Shown here piece after piece: positions 51,501 to 63,478 of a stretch of 64,000 nucleotides of DNA (positions are counted from its first letter, which is position 1; every line of letters begins with the position of its first letter). The stretch comes from Siniperca chuatsi (Eukaryota > Chordata > Actinopteri > Centrarchiformes > Sinipercidae). Made by a program: the position numbers and the translations under genes. A model generated the notes under the pieces. It made no database searches, had not been told where the DNA came from, and saw nothing but the letters and a program-made list of their open reading frames with translations. The stretch covers positions 19,390,175 to 19,454,174 of the forward strand of contig NC_058046.1 of the NCBI RefSeq assembly GCF_020085105.1. Direction: 5' to 3'.

Positions 51501-54500
51501 TATCGGCCATCATACACAAATACCGATATATCTGCAATGAGCTATAATCAGCTAATATATTTGCTTGTCCGATGTATCAGTTGCTCTCATGACTAAACTT
51601 AATTCAATTGCTGTACAAACCACGAAAATCTTCAAAATCACTCCTGAAATTTTGACCTGTAAATTTGTCTATTGCAGAAAAATCATATACAAAAATTTGA
51701 TGCAAAAGTATTTTTCTCCACAGAAACAAAAGTTGTCTGAAAGCACAGAGGAGCAGACAAAATCAGCAAAAACTATGCAAGGTAAATTATATAAGCAATT
51801 GTTAGTCAAATGTTTTTCCTCCCACCTGTAACGAAAGAGTTTCCCCTTGGGGATCAATAAAGTATTTCTGATTCTGATTTTTCCCATCATCTGCAACTAT
51901 TGCCTTACTATTGGCCTTTTTCAGTCTACAAAGGCTTCTAGGATGTAAAATGTAACATTTTTCTTTTTGCAGAAACACTTGAGAAGCTCAGTAAGAAGGA
52001 AGAGCAGTGCACATCCCTGACCACAGAGTCAGAGTCTCTAAGAACTCAACTTGCCGGTGAGAACATTAGAAACGCATTATTTTATGTTAATATGTTAAAT
52101 GTTTTGTAAGAAGAATGCTTTATTGCTGTATTATGTTTTTTTCTTGCTCGTTGAATAATAACCTTAAAACCTATAAACAAACCTGTCTTGTCTTTACTCA
52201 GGGCTCGAGAGAAAGCTGAAGGCTGCAGATGAAAAGCTTGAGCAGCTTTCAAAGGACAAAAGCAAGTTGGAAAATGATATTTCAGACATGATGAAGGCAT
52301 CTGGTGATAGTTCAGTACAGCTGACCAAAATGAATGAAGACCTCATGCAGAAAGAAAGGTACCACACTTTATTATTCCCTGCTCCTATATTACTTCATTA
52401 CTCCACTTAAAACAAATTATACCAATCATGTCAAAATTGGATTTCCATATGACATGTTAGAATTGATATGCAATTATCTTGCTTTTGTTTTATTCCATGC
52501 TGTAGTCAATTTATTTTTCAGTTATCAAACCTGTCACCGAACGTCTTCCTCAAATGTCCTTTTTTATCATCACGCAGGAGGCTTGAGGAGTTACAGAGTC
52601 AACTAGTAGAGGAGAAAGAGAAGGTGGCACACTTCAATGAACAACTCCAGCAGGAACAGTCCCGCAAAGAGCAGGAGCTGAAAGAGACCAGAGATACACA
52701 TCAGTCTCAAATAAGTAGCCTTCAGGAGAAGATTGTTAACTTGGTTAGTATTGTTGGGCAGTCACAAAGAAGTGTTTGAGAATTATATGTCAGATACTTC
52801 AAGATTTAGAAATTGTTTTATAGACATAAAAATTTGCAGTACTTGGTTTACTACACATTGGAAAGTCTTCCACTTGTTTCACTTAAGTGTGTCCTTCAGT
52901 CACTGGCTGCTTCAAAATAAGTTGATACATGCTTTAATATGATTAGTTATTGCCTTTTTCATTTCCTGTTTTCTAGGAGAAGACTGTTAAACAGGGTGAG
53001 ACCCTGGTTGAGGAGCTAAAGGCCTCACAAGAGAAATCCTTCTCTCAGGCCTCAGAGCTCCACGCGAAGGAACTTGAGGTGCTCCAGAGTCAGGTTGACA
53101 AGTTGAAGCAAGAGCTCTCCTCCTCCACGGACAAAACCCAGGAGCTGGAGAAGTTGGTGTCTGAGCTGCAGCCATACAAAGAACAGGCTCAGGTAAGCAC
53201 GAACCCTCAATAATACAGACACATTAGTTGAATCAATATGTTTAAAATGTTCTGCAAGGAACGTGTTTAATGTAAAAAGGTTCTTTTATGTAGCCTATTA
53301 CTGATTACTAATACTAATGTTTGAATCATCAGAAAAAATCTGCCACTGCCTCTCACCAGCAGGCCATGGAGATGAAAAGTGATGTCAAAAACATCACCTT
53401 TCACAGACGTTGCACTAGTTTAAACACTAAAACAGAATGTGAAACCAAGCTTTACAAAAAAGTTATGGGAGACTATATGTTATGTAATGTATATGTAATA
53501 TGAATTTTTGTCTTCATTTAACATCAGTGATTAATGTATATTATCAACAAGATTTTCACTCTTAATTACCATCCTACAGATTAGTTGTGATATATTGCTC
53601 ATTTCCCCCTGACATTAAGGCTAATAACCTCTTTTTTCATATTCATCTTAGCTCTATATTGGATGGTGCCATGGACTAAATGCTTGCAGGGGTACACCTG
53701 ATAAAATGCTGTCTCTAATGTATTTTAAGAAAATTTATGGTCATTGGAAAAGCCAAAGAAATAGTTTTCCGTAAAAAAGATTTAACTAGTTGTGTTCTGG
53801 CTGCTAAATGGATATTTATGCACTGGGTAGAATGCAAGTTGAGTTCAAGTTAAATCACTATTGATCATTAACATACTCTATGCTGAGGTATTGATTTAAA
53901 TTTTCTTTCAGACATTAGGGTTGATAACCACTTTTCCTATGTACCCCTGCTAGCATTATTTATTACCTTGATATTTCATTTAAGTCGAACATTTTCACTT
54001 TCTTTCATGGAAGGCATTCATTGACACCATTAGCCAATACAGTATACATTGTCTGTCCATTGTTATTTATTTAAAAAAAATAAGATATACAGTAATACAC
54101 ATAGAAAATACTAATGTGGATCCCCATAATAATTCAAGTAAGTGCTATATAAGATGCTGCAAGTAGTAGTCATACACTCTGGCAGCCAGCAGCCACTCTT
54201 TCTTTATATGCCAGCCAAATGTGTTGACATCAATGTAATTAATACATTTATTTAAAGTAAGCAAGAGCTGAAGTGAAAATGTTCCACTTTATATTTTTGA
54301 AAATCATTGTGATGTAAGCTGTGGTGTGATCTTCTGCCATTTTTGATGCTTCTGCAGCTTAACCTTCACTTATGTCCATATCTGCTTGGTTTATTTTTTG
54401 ATTTATCTTACTTTTCCCTGTATATATATTCCCCTTCTTTTTTTTCTTTCAACTTTATTTCCCCAGTGTCTTTCTTCTGAGCTTGACTCCTACAAGCATG

Positions 54501-57500
54501 ATGTTGAACATTTGTCCAAAAAACTGGAAAAGCAGAGTCTAGATCTGGAAAATTTGTGTAAAGAAAGTGCGGATGTTAAGGTTGAGAAATGCAAACTGGA
54601 GAAACGGCTTTCAGATTTGCAGACTAAGCTCTCTGCTTTTGAGATTAGTCATCAGGAGCTTTCAGTCCAGAATGAAGAACTGCTAATAACCAGAGATATA
54701 TTTTCAAAAAATCAAGAGGAACTACTGGCTAACAAGAAGTGCTCAGATGAAGAAAGGACTTCATTGAACGAGGAGTTGGAGAAGCTCAGAGGTCTTCTTC
54801 AGGAAGTACAGACTGAAAACCAAAACCTGAAGCATGCTAAAGGTGAACATCAGGCCCAAATTGAGGAGCTTCAAAGACAAAATGCAGAGAAGAATGACCT
54901 GCTCCTAAAGCATCAGCAGGACATCCAGCAAATTGAGGCTAAAAAGAAGCAACTACTTGAGGATTATGAAAATGTCTGCAAAGAGAGGATCCGACTTGAA
55001 GACGACCTCAATGAAAGCAGGTCAATGCTCACATGTGAGAAGGACAATCTAATTTTAGAGAGAGATGCTGCTAGAAATGCCAAAAAATCTCTTGATGCTA
55101 AGAATGCTGAGTTGCAGGCAAAACTTAAGTCCTTGAACTTAGAAAAAGAAGATCTTACAATGAAGAATACCCAGCTGCAGTCCCTCACGGATACACTGAC
55201 AAAAGAGAAGGTGGAGATGTCTTCTGAAGTCAGTGCTGCTGTGTTGGATAAAAAGAGCCTTGAGACAGTGAAGGAGGAGCTCCAGAACAAGCTCAGTGTC
55301 ACAAAGAAAGACTTAGAGAACTCTGTCCGTGAATGTGAAGAACTTAAAGCCTCAAAAATGAGCCTGGCCCAGATGCTGGAAGAGTTCAAGACAAGCAGTC
55401 AGGTGACTGATTCTGAGAGGCTTCACCTTCTGCAGGAGAAAGAAGACTTACTTGCGATCCAAAGAAAAGTCTGTAATGAGAAGGAAGAGCTTCTCAGAGA
55501 GATAGAAGAATTAAAGGAGAAGCTTCAAGTTTCAACAGTACAACTGTCTCAGTCCAACGAGAAATTTAAAGAAGCGTTATCATCTTTTGAGCAAGAGAAG
55601 CAAGCATTTCACCTTCAGAATTCTGAAACTGAGATGGCTCTACATGCTTTACGAAAAGAAAAGATGAGCTTGGATTCAGCACTAGAGCAGCAGAAAATGG
55701 ATTATGAGCGTTTGGTAGGGGAGAAGGGAGAATTAGAAGAGAAGCACACAAAAGCCGTATCTGAGAAAAACGCTCTTTCTCTAGAGCGTGATAAGCTAGC
55801 TAGTGATAACCGAACAACTAAGGACCAGTTGGACAGTTACTCCAGAGATAATGCCGTCTTTATTCAAGAGAAGTCTCATTTAACAACAATGCTAGAGGAA
55901 ACCAAACGGCAAAAAGACGAGATTGAAGCAGAGATGACCTCTTTGAAACGAGAAAAGGCTGAACTACAAAATGAACTGCAGAAGCGTAACTCTGATATTG
56001 AAATTCTTGAAAAGGGCAAAACTGAACTTGTTAAAGAGCATAGTAAACTAAAGATGGATTTTGAGAAGGGTAATTTAGAATTTGTTCAAAAGATTGATAA
56101 CCTTACTAAAGATTGTCAGCGTCTGCAATCGTTGCAGACTGAGGCTGACAAAAAAGCGCAGTCCTTGCAGAAAGAGAACCAGGGCTTGCTTCAGGAGATC
56201 CAGGAGTTAAAATGTCAGACTGAATCAATGTCAGAGGCTAAGCACGTTCTTGAGACCCAGCTACAGGCTGAATCCAGTGAACGGAATATAGCGATATCTG
56301 ACAAGGATGGTCTTTCCAAACAAATTGAGGAGCTGCAGAAAACATTGTCCAAAGTTACACAAGAAAATAAAGAAATTTCTTCTAACCTTAAGAATGCTGA
56401 TGAGCAAAAGAAGTCTTTTATGGTGGATATGGAGGCTTTGAAAACACGATTAAAGCAGCAAGAGCAAGAAACTAGTCAGTTGGCAGAAGATAAAGAACAG
56501 CTATTATCTAAGCTTGAGGAGATGGGCAAACAGATGACCTCCCTGACCACAGAGAAGGAGGACCTTTTAACTGGACGGTGTAAATTGGAGCAGGACATTT
56601 CTTCTCTCCGCACAAGCCAAGAAAATTCGCTTGTAGAACGGTCAAGACTCCTTGGAGAGTTAGAGAAGTTGCACGCTAACCAGAAACAACTAGAGGTTGA
56701 TGTCAAGGGCCTACAAACTGATTTGGAAAAGCAATTCCAGAATGCTGCCGCTGTGAAAGAAGAGCTTTCCTCCAGCATCTCAAATCTAACAGCTCAGAAG
56801 GATGCCCTGCAGGTGGAGAGGGATGAAGCCGCCCAGCAAGTCAGGCAGCTCGAGTCCCAACTAAAAAATGCCATTTCTAAGCAGCTTGAGGTATTCCTCC
56901 TCCAGTAGTAATCACTGACACACACATCTTAGAGTGGCTGGGGCTATGTGACCTACTCACTGCATGCTTGCTGGTTTGTCTCCCTTTCCCCTTTCCTTTT
57001 ATTTTCGTGTCTAACTTTCATCTTCCATTTACTAACCGCTGTTAATTACCCTTAGCTCCTAGCCTTTGCCTGTGGGCTTATAACGTGATCTGATCACAAG
57101 GTGAAATTCTTCTGGGTTACATGATTATGTAGGTTTAAGGTGATCTTTATCACACTCACCATCTGATGGTGTTTCATATTTCATTTGATTGTATAATTGA
57201 TGTTAATAGACCTGCTTAAAAAAGGTAGATGTGGGGATTTCTCAACATATTGGTGTGAAATTCGTTTTCATCACACATACTAATGCTAAGGGAAAAAACA
57301 ATAGTTTTTAGAAATTATAGCCCCAATAATCTGCTTTAAGTTTTTGTGCTTGCAAAATCTCACTGAGCAGACTGGTGAATTACACCTTAAAAATAGTATG
57401 GACAGAAATAATGAAAAACCTCTGTAAAAGGCAGCTTTCAGGGGTTATGGAAGAACAACACGTTTTCTACAGTCATTTAGCATTTGAGATAGTCCTACAT

Positions 57501-60500
57501 TGATTGCCTTTAAAGGACTACAACTTTTTACACAAGTTAATGGGTTGTCAGTATCCGTTCTGAGGCCACAGGTTGTAGAGTATTTTAGAATATATACTAA
57601 TTATTTTCCTCCTTAGTGTAGTATTTATGTTGTTAATGCTCAACGTGAATGTAATTGAAAATTACAATGAACTGAGATTTGGATAACTGATTCTAAATCA
57701 GTAATTAAGATGGCTAACTCATTAAGCATGCAGTTAATTTATTAAATAAATAAAATAAGACAATTGGTAATAATGCATTATGAATATCTTAATCAAATGT
57801 ACATGTACTGTACATTTCTTATTTTGGTTGGTCAACCATTTGCTGCTGTTGATTTGAAACCGTTGTTCTTAACAAATATCCTGTTCATGCACTGTTTAGG
57901 CTTCAGAGGCCTCTGGCAAGAGTGCTGAGGTTCTCGAACAGCTGACAAAAGAGAGAGCCAGTTTGATGCAGGAGAAGAACGAAGCTCAATTTTTACTGGT
58001 AGAGCTCCAAAGCTCCAAGCAGGAGGTGGAGACCCAGGTAAGAGAGGGGTCTTTGCAGAGAAAATGCTAATGTAAGGTTTTTAGTGGTAAAGTGACTCTT
58101 CTCATTGACCAATATATGTGAGAGAATTGGAATAAAGTGAAATGTTTTGTATACGTGTCTTGTCGCTGTAAATATATATTTGTCATTATTGTTTTAGCTA
58201 AAAAAATTGAAGGAAGAGAATTCCAAGTACCAAGAAGTTCTGAATGTATCCAAAGAGCAGCTTTGCACAGAAACCCAGAGGACTAAGAGTCTGTGCCAGG
58301 AAATGTGAGTATATCTTTAATTTTGGCTGCTGGTATATCAGAAATCTTTGAGATTTAAATTTGAATAGTATGATGTAATTGGTGGGTTAAAGTAATCAAG
58401 ACACATGGGAGTTTCTGCAAACCATTAAGTTGTCTACATGAGATGTCAGAATTTCATAGATGATTTTAACATTTGTATTTACTCAGTGAGGAGCTTAAAG
58501 AAGCAGTTTCTGTGAAGACACAGTCCCTGCAGATGCTGCAAGATGAGAACAACAAGCTGACTCAGGAGCTTGATAACAGTCACAAAGGCCAGAGTGATCT
58601 TGTGAAGGTGCAACACTTAACATCTTTATTAAAAAAAAAAAACTTACATACACCTACAAACATCAGAACATTTTGTGTTTCAGTTATTGATCTGCTGACC
58701 ATGAAGAGATTTGTTGTTTTTTTTTCCTAGCTCAAGGATGAGCACTCAAAACTCAAAAAACACTTGAAGGAGTTGAAGCAAAGGTAAGAGACTACACAGT
58801 GGGCAGTTTGTCAGATCTTACAAATTCAGTATTTTAAATCCTGTTGCCTAAATAAGCACAGATGCTTTCATCTGTGTGACACTTGCTTAAAGCAATGCAT
58901 TTGTACTTACGTGAATATTATGTCATGCTGTTCTTTTCCTTCAAAGCCTGCCCAATAATGCCTTGAGGTACTTCACACCTTTAATATTATGTGATATCGG
59001 CCATCATCATGTAATAGTACAAATATATTAACCACATATATGTAGGCAGATGATTAGGAACAAGCAAGGTACAGTCACATTACATTTTCGTTCAACAAAG
59101 TTTCTTTGCACTCAGCCCCCAAAAAATGACGTGATGTCATGTAATAAATAATGATGCAGGTAACAAATAAATATTGATCAGAAATCACAAAGTATAAACA
59201 GTGTACGAGAGTGATGCTACAGTTTGTAGTCTGGTAGTGTGATAATGTACTAAAAGTGGTGAAGAACCAAGCTAGAATAATAATCTCAATCTCCAAACAA
59301 AGTGCAGCAGTGTGCCTCTGCCGACCGAGCACATCCGCTCAGACAAAGATGAAGCTGGAGCCGTTATACGGCCTTCAATAGAAGTGAATGGGAAACAGAT
59401 ATATGTAGGACTGAAGTGTAATGTGACCATACCTAAAGGCAAGGCACGATATATCCTAAGTCATTATACAAAAAGTAATTTAACCTACAGCCCCATCCCA
59501 CCTGCTTAACAGTTTCATATGTAACTACTGATTTTGCATGTTTGTTTTTTGCCATTGGGCTCTGAATCTCCTACTTTATTTCCACACTCAATACAATGAC
59601 TGTACAAAAAGTAAACCAAATATTTTGACCAAACGAGTGCCAGGGGAAAATGGCTCTTAATGTTTTATACTGTATGTCTCCTCAAATTTGAAATGTCTGT
59701 AGTGGCCCCAAATCTCAGGTAAATAGTTTGAATTCCAAAGGAATTGGATATCTGCTGAGAAACAATTTGGTAAATTGGGGCCAGTTTATCTCTGTCTGGA
59801 GTGATTGTGTACTGTACCTCTGAGATTTAGTTGATTATTCTGTATTTGATAGTGAGAGCACCTTGAAGGAGCAGTTTGATAAGGAGAAGGCCGCCCTCAA
59901 ACAGTCCATCCATAAAAACAGTGCCTTAATTTCAGAAAAGGACCAGCAGGTGGAACACCTGAGGAGCGAGGTGAGAATCTAATGCATGATGGTACTCTCT
60001 TAATGTCAGTAGGTATGGCAGCTTATTGACATAACTGTTGAGATTGCACAAAATTAATTCAAACAAGTTGAGATTTGAGAGCATGCAAGGACAGATTTTG
60101 TGAGTGTGCCCAGAAAGATTTAGAAGCACAAACTTTGACTTCTTGATTTTATCACTGCTTTCTTCAGCTGTTGTGGCAGATTCTGAGCACCAGAAGATAC
60201 AAGAGGGTGCTTCCCTTAACAGGATATGCCTTTCAAAGCCATATGTTGATCGTGTAGGGGCATTTCTTACATTGCACAGATCACTTTGTCATTTCTAGGT
60301 CAAAAAATGTTGTCCCGCTTTCATTTTGAGTGCATGTAAAGGAAAGTGCAACTTTGAAGACTGTGAGCAAGAAAGCCCTGCTTCCAGTGCAAACCTAGTG
60401 ACACATTTCATCTTGCAGGTTCAAAACATCTGCTATGCAAAGAGTAATATTTTGTCCAAAGAACGTAACGTTTTTCCAATATTGAATAGTATGGGTTGTT

Positions 60501-62619
60501 TTCTTCACAGCTGGCTGTACTGCGTGGGGAAAGTGCCTCAGTTAAAACACTGCAGGGTACAATTCAGGCCTTGGAGCAGGACAAGGCTAATCTACAGGAG
60601 CGTGTTCAGAGACTGGAGAAGGACCTGGCTGCAGGGCCTGACACCATCAACACGTCCTCAGGTAAGAGTGGGCTTCATGACCACAGCCAATATTCCTGGT
60701 AGCACTCAGGTCAGTTCTCTGAGAGGTGACCTCAAAAATAAAGCAAGATTACCTAGTCTACTCCTTCAATTCATTTAATCTTGTACCTTATGTTTCCAGG
60801 TGATGCAGTTTTGGACCAACTAAGGGAGGATAAGGAGACTGCAGAGAGTCAGGTGTGTATATCTTTCCTCTCATCCTGAATAATACCAATCATAAGCCTG
60901 GATAGATTGAGGGTTTTTGCCATTCATACATTCAGTGTAAAGATACTTCCCTACCCTGGCCCATAGAATTTTTCTGTTTGACAATAACTCATTTACATTC
61001 TTATCATATTTGGGGCAGTCGTATGGAAACAGTCTTACTGAATGCTACTTGTGAAATGACTGTGCTGCTTACTCAGACATTTACTAACAAATACTACTTC
61101 TGATGTAGCAGTAGACTCAGAATTTTACAGTTTGCTGTTGACTTTGCTGTGTATCTGTTACAGTATAATGTTTTACAGAGGTGAAATGGGTCTGAATTTA
61201 TTTTAAATTTCATTAAAAGCTTATTGAGATTCTGACACCTGACCTCAGCTCTTACAGGGGTGATTGACATGACTCATGAATCAGTATCACAGTTGTAGTG
61301 GAGAATTTCACAGTGGTGGGATGAAAGCGTGTGTCATCATTCTCAGAACCTTCTTACTTCTCATCTCCAGCCTCTGTTTATTCTAAAATGTTATACTGTA
61401 TTATCTGTGTCAGTGATGACTTGAGTGTGTTGTCTGGCAGTAGACTGGTCCTAATTTGAATCTCAATTTTGTTTTTTCTTCTCCCTCTCCTTCTCTTTCT
61501 TAAATCCCAATTCCTCTTCTCTGCCCTGTCTCTGATGTTGGCAATACTACACCACCATCAGGCAGCGGTTTGTTAATGTTTTTCATCAGCTTCACTTGTG
61601 CATGTTTGTCTGTCACTGTGGCTCTTATGTTTCATCCAGCGGATCACATTATAGTTGGTGTCAAAACTACAACCTGTCTTCCAAGGATAAATCCAGCTTG
61701 GTTTCTCAATACATTTAGAATTCAATAAGCTCTCTGCTAAAAATCCTACAGTTATCATAGATGCTTGGCAGACATCAGATTACTTTACTCACTCACTCAA
61801 ATACATAAGTCATCATAAGTGGGTATTTTACTGACTCTCCTAGTGACTAATTTCCAGCTTCGATTTTCCTTTGGCTGACAACTCACAGTGGCAAATCACC
61901 ACTATAGTCAAGATTAGGTTAATTATTTGGGTGATATGGTGAGGCATAGTTATGGTTATCTATAGTCCTTGTCACAGAATTGATGCAATGTCTTCGCACA
62001 TAATACAATGAATAAACTTCACAGGGAGACCCTATATCGATTTTTTTTTTTTTTTTAAATAATATTATGTTAGAGAATTTGTTGATGCATAATAGATGAT
62101 GAATTCACCAGCAGCAGCACTAATGCTACTGTTGTGTATCTCCTTTACAGATTGAGTTCCTGAATTCAGTCATTGTTGACCTCCAGAGGAAGAACAGGGA
62201 ACTCAAGGACAAATTGGAGACAATGGCAGCTGCTGCTCTCAATGGGAATAATCAAAATGAGCTGGATAACTATGATAGGTAAGTCCCATTCATAGCCAAC
62301 TTTCTCAGACTCCCTCTAAAATAATGGCAGCTGTGTAGCAGTACAACTCAATTTCTTTATATCACAGAGCTGCTTTCTTTTTCTCTGCAGCCATGACAAG
62401 GAACCTGTGAAGAAGAAGCCTCCCCCAAGGCTGTTCTGTGACATCTGTGACTGCTTCGACCTCCATGACACCGAGGACTGTCCCACACAAATGCAGATGC
62501 CCGACTCCCCTCCACACACCACCTACCATGGCAATAAGGGCGAAGAGCGGCCCTACTGCGACATCTGTGAGGTCTTTGGCCACTGGACCGAATCCTGTAA
62601 TGATGACCAGACCTTTTGA
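41605..62619 (+). CDS. clip1: CAP-Gly domain-containing linker protein 1 (CLIP-170), extended coiled-coil form
   Basis: CLIP-170 tracks growing microtubule plus ends, binds EB1 and tubulin through its CAP-Gly domains, and recruits dynactin p150 and LIS1 through C-terminal zinc knuckles. Twenty-five coding exons give 2,226 aa: 41605-41695, 43090-43652, 44722-44846, 44971-45187, 45303-45500, 45634-45725, 46010-46070, 48662-48766, 50132-51040, 51210-51326, 51724-51781, 51973-52056, 52202-52358, 52578-52743, 52977-53192, 54467-56890, 57900-58037, 58198-58304, 58487-58607, 58731-58783, 59853-59970, 60511-60661, 60800-60852, 62151-62278, 62391-62619. CAP-Gly 1 is at about residues 60-115 ([20 protein letters not shown]). 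CAP-Gly 2 is at about 210-270 ([20 protein letters not shown]). Basic/Ser-rich linkers flank them. Then comes a very long coiled coil, then two zinc knuckles, [16 protein letters not shown] and [15 protein letters not shown], and the end DDQTF (human ends DDETF). The exon 54467-56890 alone codes for 808 residues. Confidence 0.96.
43780..44560 (+). promoter_or_regulatory. Promoter-like (or solo-LTR-like) block in clip1 intron 3
   Basis: This block is more GC-rich than its flanks. It has two ATTGG (inverted CCAAT) boxes at 44087 and 44095, a TATA-like TATTTATAAAG at 44172-44182, an ATG at 44305 opening 13 codons to a donor at 44344 (CGA then GTATGT), and AATAAA at 44455-44460. The 13 codons end in phase 0, matching clip1 exon 3 (44722). 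CCAAT, TATA and AATAAA in that order also fit a solo LTR, but clear TG...CA ends with a target duplication were not found. Confidence 0.4.
46071..48661 (+). other. clip1 intron with a CA microsatellite
   Basis: A 2.6-kb intron between the exons ending GDLE and starting TQTRLEH. A (CA)n run at 48,499-48,534 is the only clear repeat. The human gene splices tissue-specific exons in this part of CLIP1, but I found no convincing cassette exon here. Confidence 0.5.
48499..48534. repeat. (CA)n microsatellite
   Basis: About 18 uninterrupted CA dinucleotides in a clip1 intron, bordered by C-rich sequence. Confidence 0.95.
51835..51885 (+). mobile_element. Short LINE 3' tail in clip1 intron 11
   Basis: CCCCTTGGGGATC followed by AATAAAGTATTTCTGATTCT is the same 3' tail seen in reverse at 451-488, with only about two differences over roughly 38 bp. 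It is a 5'-truncated copy reduced to its last 45-50 bases, inside an intron of only 191 bp. Confidence 0.75.
53336..53375 (+). pseudogene. Echo of clip1 exon 10 inside intron 16
   Basis: TCTGCCACTGCCTCTCACCA and the following CAGCAGGCCATGGA match 50,512-50,542 of the large clip1 exon 50132-51040 at all but one base over about 31 bp. It codes for [11 protein letters not shown] versus [15 protein letters not shown] directly precedes it at 53330-53332, so it looks like a degenerate exon start. No matching donor closes it cleanly. Confidence 0.7.
54467..56890 (+). other. clip1: Giant 2,424-nt coiled-coil exon of clip1
   Basis: The acceptor CCCCAG precedes TGT CTT TCT; the donor GTATTC follows CAG CTT GAG. 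Both ends are phase 0 and the length is 808 codons, so inclusion or skipping would leave the frame intact. The product is unbroken heptad-type coil rich in Lys, Glu, Leu and Gln, with no Pro-rich or globular break visible. It begins [20 protein letters not shown]. It falls between human-like segments ending YKEQAQ and starting [18 protein letters not shown]. Confidence 0.9.
56891..57899 (+). other. clip1 intron after the giant exon
   Basis: About 1 kb of A/T-rich sequence between the giant exon and the exon starting ASEASGK. No exon, repeat or RNA gene is seen. Confidence 0.5.
60853..62150 (+). other. clip1 penultimate large intron
   Basis: About 1.3 kb with a T-run at 62,041-62,057 and a CT-rich stretch near 61,480-61,520. 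No additional exon or recognised transposon is seen. Confidence 0.5.
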
Positions 62620-63472
62620 AGCCTTTTTCACCCTCGTTCGCACAATCACTATATTTGCACATCATGTTAGATCATGCGGTGCTTTTGGGTTTTGGTTTAT
62701 ATGTATGTGTGCATTTCGTGTGCTTGTTTTTTCCAAGCGTCTTTATTGTCCATGCCAGTCCTTAAGCGCTCTTATAGGGGAATGGTCTCCTCAGAATCTC
62801 TTTCCAAAAATTCAGACATCCAGAAAAATAATATACAGCAATTTGTATTTGTTATTGTAAATGACTTTGGAGGAAAAATGGTTGATATCCTGGGTTTGTG
62901 TGAGTGAGAAGATACTGTAGGTGGATGTATCACTGCGAGAGAAGCGATGGTCTTCTTCAGATCATTTAATTTATCAATATCCTAACATTGTTTGCACAGC
63001 TTGTTGGGGGATTACAAAGAAAATATAATATCATAAAAGGTGTTTATTTGAAACTGTAAATGACTTGATTGAAAAACAAATGTCAGTTTGCGTAAGAATT
63101 GGTGCGCTATAGTTTATTTTTTTATGCCTGGAAATACTATGTACTCTTTAATGGTTTGATAGTATGTGTGTAATTTTGTGAAGGGTAATCACGGGGGAGA
63201 GATTTGCTTGCTCTTGCCTGGAGTGGAGCAGTGAAACCCAGTGCTATTTGGCTTTAATAAGAACATTTTTTATGGTCTTCATGAAGGAACTGCTAGATGA
63301 TTGGTAAGGACAGAGGCAGTGAAACTTCAAGCATTTCACACTTACTGTAACCCCTCAGATCCAGTGAAAGGGCCTTTCCAAAAAGTTTCTTTGCAATTAA
63401 AAGATAACTATATGTATGAAACAATGAAATACATAAGCATTTCTTTAAAAATGTTTTGGATATCTGTATAAA

Positions 63473-63478
63473 AATAAA
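63473..63478 (+). terminator. clip1: Likely clip1 polyadenylation signal
   Basis: AATAAA lies about 850 nt after the clip1 stop codon, the first canonical hexamer with A/T-rich flanks in the 3' UTR. The remaining 500 bases of the window show no gene. Confidence 0.5.

Noticed and set aside
54964-56778. Minus-strand open frames of 60-141 codons under the giant clip1 exon
   Set aside because: Mirror images of Glu/Lys-rich coiled-coil codons (giving Ser/Leu/Phe-rich products); no independent support.
59312-59509. 65-codon open frame in a clip1 intron
   Set aside because: Isolated, no exon signals, no match to CLIP-170; could be a scrap of an unidentified repeat.
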